DNA from: Ampullaceana balthica
Taxonomy: Eukaryota > Mollusca > Gastropoda > Lymnaeidae
NCBI GenBank assembly: GCA_944989445.1
Contig: CALYLW010000015.1
Location: 796,124 to 860,123 of the forward strand
Direction: 5' to 3'
Length of the DNA stretch: 64,000 nt
Shown here: positions 58,525-64,000 of the stretch, in pieces
Position numbering within the stretch: position 1 is the first letter of the stretch
Layout: the number at the start of each line of letters is the position of its first letter
Translations under genes and position numbers: made by a program
The notes under the pieces: model-generated
The model's database searches: none
The model's input: the letters and a program-made list of their open reading frames with translations, nothing else
Told to the model about the DNA's origin: nothing

Positions 58525-59008
58525 CTGTATATACCGTTCTAAAACAGACCTTTTTTGGAAAAAACCTAGGGGTAAAGTTGGGGAGTCGGCTTACGAGTGG
58601 GTCATGTGTGATTTCTGCATGTAGATTGAATGTCGGTGTTGTTATTGTAGATCATCAAGGTCCTTGTCTACTCTCTACAAGATTCGACTGCTCTACCAGA
58701 AGCTTTAAAAATTATAAAACATCTGGATTTACATTATTTAATTATTTAATTTAATTTTGTGCTTGTTTTAATAAATTGTTTAACAAATTTTGTTTTCAAT
58801 TTTAATATACTCGCTTTCGCCACTGTTTATCAAAGAATGATCGATTTAGCTTGTACTTGTAGTTTTTAAAAAATGTGTACCATTTTGTTTACGCTGTCCT
58901 ATTATTTTTTTGGGTTGGCTTACGAGCAGGTTTCACAATTTTTGTACTATTCTCTTCCAAAAAAAAAGTTGGCTATGAACGAATGGGCTATAGAACGAGT
59001 ATATACGG
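58525..59008. mobile_element. Tc1/mariner-like MITE with TA target
   Basis: Ends CTGTATATACCGTTCTA and, inverted, CCGTATATACTCGTTCTA, bordered by TA on both sides. It interrupts a Helitron-like end: removing it would join the upstream DNA to TTTTGAAAACTTCCG. The class is inferred from ends and TA only. Confidence 0.55.
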
Positions 59009-59050
59009 TATTTTGAAAACTTCCGTCCTTTTTGACGGGTGATACACTAG
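59009..59050 (+). mobile_element. Helitron-like 3' terminus
   Basis: The hairpin CCGTC-CTTTTT-GACGG at 59023-59038 is followed eight bases later by CTAG (59047-59050) and T. This is the standard arrangement for a Helitron 3' end. Confidence 0.65.
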
Positions 59051-59394
59051 TTACTTTATAATTTTAAAAAATATATTTTCTTAATTATAGCATCAACAAA
59101 TTTTTCCGAGTGGGTGGGCGGCAAACCTGGGATCTGCCCCGAGCGGCACATACCCTCGCTACGCCCCTGACAAGGTGACAGTTTTAGAGATTATTGTCGA
59201 CGTTGCAATGAAATAGTAATAATGAAGTCTAATGTAAGTGGTATTTTCAGTATGTTGTACGGAAACTAGAAGTTATAACTTTGAGTCAAAAAAGTATGGC
59301 GAGGGAAGATGATCGAATTTAGAACTTCTGGGAGTTTTGTGTCCGGGGAAAGGGTTGGATGGGTGGTTGTTCAGTGCTGCTTTCTGAACTTAAA

Positions 59395-59855
59395 TATTTT
59401 TAAATCCCTTATATTAACTTCACCGGCGTCTCTCTCATCATCTCATGGGCTCGGCGGGCGGAAAAACAGAAGTAAAAAATGACCCACTTCCAATGATCCG
59501 ATCGAACTGAAATTTGGCACACGGACCCGTCTGACCTAACAACGTATCAAAATTTCAGATCGATCGAACGTACCGTAATTAAATTAATGCATTTTTAGTT
59601 TATCCTTATATGAGGTATGTAATTTAAATTCACTGTTTGTTATTGTTTTCTTTCTCCCACTTCCACGTGAGTTTGAGTTGACGCCGACCGTCGTGTTGAC
59701 GCCGACCGTCGTGCCGACACCCCCTCACATCCCACCCCCATTTATTAAAGACAAGGGACATCACTCGGTGTCAGTCTGTAAATGTTTGAAAATAATCAAT
59801 ACTGTTAGTTATGTCTCATATATAAGGGATTTATAGTCAAAAACTTTGTTTTTAT
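59395..59855 (+). repeat. R-family dispersed repeat (type 2)
   Basis: Ends TAAATCCCTTATATTAACTT and ATATAAGGGATTTATAGTCA. The interior matches 22605-23070, with a local duplication GACGCCGACCGTCGTG. Confidence 0.75.
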
Positions 59856-59960
59856 CCTCATCATTTCGAGAAATATAATACCAGAGTTCGTCTATATCGT
59901 AGTGATGTGATGTGCGTACTCAGGAAGTAAGGCAGGTACACAAGCACGTAGGATGTCTGG

Positions 59961-60388
59961 CTGGCAAGCAGACACGTATGAAGACTGGCACGCAGGCACG
60001 TATGAAGACTGGCACGCAGGCACGTATGAAGACTGGCACGCAGGCACGTATGAAGACTGGCACGCAGGCACGAATGAAGACTGGCACGCAGGCACGTATG
60101 AAGACTGGCACGCAGGCACGTATGAAGACTGACAGGCAGGCAGAATTGTATGAAGACATGCAGTCATACACATATAAAGACTGGGAGGCAGACATGTATG
60201 AAGACTGGCAAGTAGGCAGACACGTATGAAGACTGGCAGGCAGGCAGAATTATATGAAGACAGGCAGGCAGGCACATATGAAGACTAGCAGGCAGACAGG
60301 TATGAAGACTGGTAGGCAGACACATATGAAGACTGGCAAGCAGGCAGGCACGTATGAAGACTGGCAGGCAGACACGTATGAAGACTGG
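59961..60388. repeat. 24-bp minisatellite in the intron before the Ig exon
   Basis: The core unit is GAAGACTGGCACGCAGGCAC plus GTAT, regular up to about 60130 and irregular after that. It is open in three frames on both strands because 24 is divisible by three. It ends about 100 bases before the exon at 60491. Confidence 0.9.
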
Positions 60389-60490
60389 AGGTTGCACGCG
60401 CACGCGCACATATACACACAAAAATACCCATTAATATCATGATGTCATAGTTTTGAGATTTTAACATAAAACGTCATATATTTTCAGCAG

Positions 60491-60702
60491 ATGAGCCATC
60501 TCAAGTTGTAAATGTGCGTGAGTCAGAACTCAGCATTGTTTGTGGCAAAGATAAATTACCAAAATCTATGCCGCATATGGAAATCAGTGAAAACATCACT
60601 TATATTATCACCAAACAAGTTTCCCTCGAATCAAATGATGTAATATTAGCTAGCTTCAATTCAAGTTCTTTGGCGCTCTTTACAAATGACACAGCATTTC
60701 AA
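60491..60702 (+). CDS. Ig-superfamily gene 2, exon 2: first half of Ig domain
   Basis: The acceptor is TATTTTCAGCAG and the donor GTTAGT; the exon is 212 nt, phase 1 in and phase 0 out. It encodes DEPSQVVNVRESELSIVCGK with the B-strand Cys, then SENITYIITKQVSLES and FNSSSLALFTNDTAFQ. Three sequons (NIT, NSS, NDT) suggest glycosylation. An acceptor three bases upstream (after TTTTCAG) would add one codon. Exon design and phases equal those of gene 1 (23433-23623 and 8113-8225). Confidence 0.7.
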
Positions 60703-61026
60703 GTTAGTCTTTTTTTTTCATTTTATCTAGTTAAACTAGTCATTTAACTCATTCCAAAATGAACATTTCAATGTCCAGTGAAATTTCCATACTAACAACA
60801 TAGGAGTAACTTAAAGACTAATTCAACATTTTTATAATATCATCATCAATTCAATAATTCATTACACATAGTTAAAAAAATTCTTTTACCAATACCTCAC
60901 CCAATAGCTCACTCACCACAACCAAAAATCAAAATCAACCAATCACACCGCTAATTCACCTTGTAAGCATCATTATCAACGACTGATTTTTTTAATTCTA
61001 TTCACAAATCAAATTATTTCTTTCAG
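60703..61026 (+). other. Intron of Ig gene 2
   Basis: AT- and CA-rich, ending in the acceptor tract TTATTTCTTTCAG. Nothing else was recognised. Confidence 0.6.
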
Positions 61027-61201
61027 GGCAAACATTTTGTAGTGATCACACTGCCAGGAAATACTGGAGTTCAAGTGAAGATCTTCAACTATAGCTGCAG
61101 TGACGTAGGCGTGTACAATTGTGATTATAAGAAGATGACAGGTGCTGAGATTCTGACAAATGCGATATCAACTATAGTAAATGGAACACTACTTTCTAAA
61201 G
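61027..61201 (+). CDS. Ig-superfamily gene 2, exon 3: second half of Ig domain
   Basis: The acceptor is ATTTCTTTCAG and the donor GTAGAT; the exon is 175 nt, phase 0 in and phase 1 out. It encodes GKHFVVITLPGNTGVQVKIF, then CSDVGVYNCDYKKM, whose D-x-G-x-Y-x-C is the hallmark F strand of Ig domains, then TNAISTIVNGTLLSK. Further exons in phase 1 are expected downstream; none was found before 64000. Confidence 0.75.
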
Positions 61202-61212
61202 GTAGATATAAA

Positions 61213-61385
61213 TATGTTACGGCCAAAGCCCGAAGTCCGGCACTTCGCGAATTGGCCGGCCAATTCGCGAAGTGGCCGACATGTCTGGCCAAAGCCCGAA
61301 GTACTTTCAACTAACAATTGTAATTCAGGCTTTGGCTGGCCAATGCGCGAAGCGGCTGGGAATCCTTGGCCAAAGCCCGATGTTT
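61213..61385. repeat. GC-rich palindromic repeat with a 34-bp perfect palindrome
   Basis: 61241-61274 is a perfect palindrome centred on GGCC (CACTTCGCGAATTGG on the left arm). Around it, GGCCAAAGCCCGA occurs at 61221, 61289 and 61369. It lies just after the donor of Ig exon 3. A diverged relative is at 7731-7880 in an intron of gene 1. Confidence 0.85.
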
Positions 61386-61395
61386 TAAACTTTTG

Positions 61396-61540
61396 CAGTG
61401 GTTCCCAAACTTTTTTGGCCTACCACCCAATTTCCAGAAAAAAATATTACTCAGTGCCCCCCCCCAATTTTTTTAATATTGTAACACAGGGATGTGCAAA
61501 CAACGGTCCATGTGCCGCATGCGGCCAGTCAGAGCATATT
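61396..61540. mobile_element. Two truncated hAT-like ends
   Basis: CAGTGGTTCCCAAACTTTTT (61398) and CAGGGATGTGCAAACAACGG (61487) both resemble hAT terminal repeats. No matching opposite ends were found. Confidence 0.45.
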
Positions 61541-61724
61541 ATGCTGTCCGTAGGCATGTACATGTGGCGATCTGATGTCATGTTAATTGTCTTTGCTTTG
61601 ACATTTTTTATATAATTTTGAAATTTTATTCCGAATATTTTATTCGAATCTAGACATATAATAATCCGTTTTATGATTTCAGAATCATTAGTCCTTAATT
61701 GTCAACATTGTTAAGTCTCTATGT

Positions 61725-62272
61725 TTAGGTGGATTGTACCTTGCTCTCCGCTACACACAACATACACAAGAGATGACACAAGTCTGTGTAACGATGCAAT
61801 GTTTATTCTACTATAAACAACTGTACAACTGGCTGTCTTGCCTTGACATAAAATACATCTATATATAACGGGCTGTATGCTCAAGCATGCCCTCGGTCCG
61901 ACCCGACCGCTTCTGGGCGACGTTAAACTCAACTCTGTTTTACTGCAACCCTGCAGCTCCCCGGTCTACCCTGACCGGTCTGACCGCACAACACTGTGCG
62001 AACTACACAGCTTTTTGCAACTCCCTGCCCTCGTCTCGACTACTCTCTTATAAACCCCCCCCAACTGGTCTCAACTGACCCTGGCGTGTCCTCTGGTCAT
62101 GTCCCTGACATAACCCGTGTGACCAGAAGTTCACTCAGACATCACTAGACATTATTCCCGTGATAGGAGTTCATACCCGTCAACAACGCCTTGACCCGAC
62201 TCCAACACTGGCTCACAACAATCTCACAACAATCTCACAACAATCATTCGCAGTGATTCTCATACCCTGACA
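61725..62272 (-). mobile_element. Probable LTR, minus orientation
   Basis: The minus strand begins TGTCAGGGTATGAG after a purine tract GGAAGAGGGGGATA (62273-62289) that fits a polypurine tract. It has a TATATATAG box at about 61860 and AATAAA at about 61800. The far boundary is approximate. TG start, purine tract and Pol II signals fit the 3' LTR of a retrotransposon whose body would lie to the right. Confidence 0.5.
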
Positions 62273-62347
62273 TATCCCCCCTCTTCCGTTAGATTCTACT
62301 TACGGGTAGAATCTCACAATACAACAAAGTCAGGGCATGGAATCACT
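62252..62347. repeat. Inverted repeat at the LTR/interior border
   Basis: CAGTGATTCTCATACCCTGA pairs imperfectly with GTCAGGGCATGGAATCACTG about 60 bases on; inside, AGATTCTAC and GTAGAATCT pair. A long hairpin is possible. Confidence 0.65.
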
Positions 62348-64000
62348 GCACATTACAATTACAATAATATAATACATCATGCATTAATATCTTTAAAAAT
62401 AATTTTATACACAACATTGCATGAAAAAAAAACAGTATATACAACACAGAGCATAAATCCACTTGGTCGTACCTTTATACGACTTCACTAACCCGCAACG
62501 TCATTCGAGATGGACACTGGACAGCCGTCATACTACCACCCCTGAATTACATACTCTATATATACATTAGTGCAAAAAGAAAATATATATACATGTGAAG
62601 TCTTAATGCATCTCATTATCACTAATAATCAATCCATCTAACAATATGCCATTTACAAATCTTGGAAAAAAATTACACACAAAAAACAAAAAAAAATTCT
62701 AACACTTAAGCACTTGTCCACATCATGTGGCATATTACGGAGCAATCACTGCTCACTTAATTACTTTTTTTTTAATAACACCTGTGTTATTAAGCTCTCT
62801 TATCCCTCCATAGGCACAATTCTAAATCTATGTATATAAATACAGCCCATCGCTCCTGCCACACAGGAACTTGGTTAATTGATAAACAAAAACTGCCCAT
62901 CACTCCTGCCGCACAGGACGTAGTTAATTATATAACAGAGGGAGCCTATCTCCCATGCCATACAGGTCTGACTTCCTACTTCTTGACTACTCGTACATTA
63001 TTATCTTAATTCTCAAAGAACCAACCTTCGACCTACTACTGGTCATAACACCTCACATAATTAGTATCCAACAATTGACCATTTTTACGCTAGATTGTTT
63101 TCTATTTACAACTGACTCTACTGGTACCTCATATAAATTCCTTAAGATATTTATTCCAGGATTACCTCCAGCATGAGATAATGTTATAGGGATAACTACT
63201 TATCCAAACTATAAACATTTCAGCCTGATTGTATTTAACCCATTACAATCAATTATATAACAATCATCAATCATGTGCATATAGTAGTCGTAATTAACAT
63301 AATTCATCATAATAATCATAATACCCCAGATTGCAATTAAATCTGTCATTAATTACAACTAGCTCTGTCCACATCATGGGACCTATAAGGAACAGTCACT
63401 GTTCTCCTATGTATATTTCACGTCCCCACAGTGGGATCCTTCCCGGACAGTCATTGTCCTCCTATGTATCTTTTAACGTCCCCATAGCGGGACCCCTTTT
63501 ATCCGTATCATCATAAACATAATATGATACTCATCACAAAACTTAAAGCATATTCATAATTCATTAATAAAATTCATTTCATCATCAAAATCACCAACAT
63601 TATTTTCAGCAGAACCTATCAACAATACATATCCTTGTAATCAAGAATGTCCTGATATCTCCAGGGCGAAACATTTCTTATATCATTACCCCAATGGCCA
63701 TGACCCTCAAAATACGTCATCAATACCCAGTATAGTACTGGTACCCATGACCCATCAATACATGTTATAAAAAAATGACACGAGGTCACCTGGACCCCGC
63801 AAGTTCTAACAAAAAAAACCTTATTATCTCTTATAGTTATCAACAAAAAAAAACCCACATCATCTTGAAAAAGAAATCATAGTTAACACAAAAACCACAT
63901 CATCATCATAACAAATATCATATTCATATATATCAATACACAGGCCAAAAATTTCATAACATTGAAAAAAATCATAGCCGTTGTATCTGAGGGTGGGATA
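62348..64000. other. AT-rich DNA with short tandem units, no gene recognised
   Basis: Loose units CCCATCACTCCTGCCGCACA recur at about 62847, 62898 and 62950, and CCCCATAGCGGGACC-type units at about 63370, 63425 and 63480. If the LTR call is right this could be the non-coding end of a retroelement. No pol-like frame is visible. Confidence 0.4.

Larger units (their letters stand above)
52835..59169. mobile_element. Composite hAT element, 6.3 kb, with perfect target duplication
   Basis: The left end CAGTGGCGTAGCGAGAGGG and right end CCCTCGCTACGCCCCTG form inverted repeats. ACAAGGTG is duplicated at 52827-52834 and 59170-59177. Inside lie a LINE, Helitron-like pieces, a PIF/Harbinger-like MITE and a mariner-like MITE. 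No intact hAT transposase is seen; the element is a nest of later insertions. Confidence 0.8.

Noticed and set aside
59892..60442. Overlapping 60-127 codon frames on both strands
   Set aside because: Products of the 24-bp minisatellite.
63619..63858. 79-codon minus frame within the possible retroelement body
   Set aside because: No recognisable retroelement motif and no supporting neighbours.

Overview
The window looks like AT-rich, transposon-saturated nuclear DNA of an invertebrate, most likely a gastropod mollusc. The grounds are tRNA-derived SINEs with a mollusc-type central domain, hAT and PIF/Harbinger-like MITEs, Helitron-like ends, APE-type LINEs, short exons in long introns, and immunoglobulin (Ig) superfamily exons with consistent splice phases. 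The species assignment is inference. No bacterial operon, rRNA, CRISPR array or free-standing tRNA gene was seen.

Host genes. On the minus strand, five exons (23433-23623, 9611-9809, 8113-8225, 6491-6752, 6046-6200) join with matching phases (1-0, 0-1, 1-0, 0-1, then a terminal exon). They encode two Ig-like domains, each split over two exons, followed by a Ser/Thr-rich stalk and a hydrophobic C-terminus. The 5' exon is outside the assigned set. On the plus strand, a signal-peptide exon (52682-52736, ending in phase 1) fits an Ig domain split over two exons (60491-60702 and 61027-61201) with the same phase pattern; this gene runs off the window or continues in exons I could not find. A second copy of the signal-peptide exon (45521-45575) and two copies of a 66-nt minus-strand candidate exon (42544-42609, 49701-49766) lie in a recent duplication.

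Layout. 1-6 kb: SINEs, TTA-flanked MITEs and a dispersed ~0.5 kb repeat (called R here). 6-24 kb: the minus-strand Ig gene. Its 13.6 kb intron holds a 63-bp and a 13-bp satellite (11.1-13.9 kb), Helitron-like repeats (14-16.6 kb), gypsy and LINE relics, and a decayed LINE with endonuclease and RT (19.2-22.6 kb) carrying a solo LTR. 24-32 kb: R elements, a 22-bp satellite and hAT-like elements. 32-39.4 kb: nested Helitron/hAT/MITE and LINE-in-LINE insertions. 39.5-42.4 kb: a complete but dead hAT element. 42.5-59.2 kb: a direct 3.6 kb duplication combined with an inverted 3.5 kb duplication, including a composite 6.3 kb hAT. 59.4-64 kb: R element, minisatellite, Ig exons, a 34-bp perfect palindrome and a probable LTR.

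The strongest unexplained items are the duplication-inversion-duplication at 42.4-57.1 kb, which copied a signal-peptide exon; minisatellites grown from LINE sequence, one of them an in-frame octapeptide array; and the 13-bp satellite grown inside a single unit of the 63-bp satellite. No clearly new enzymatic or defence system was found. All coordinates and translations were worked out by eye.
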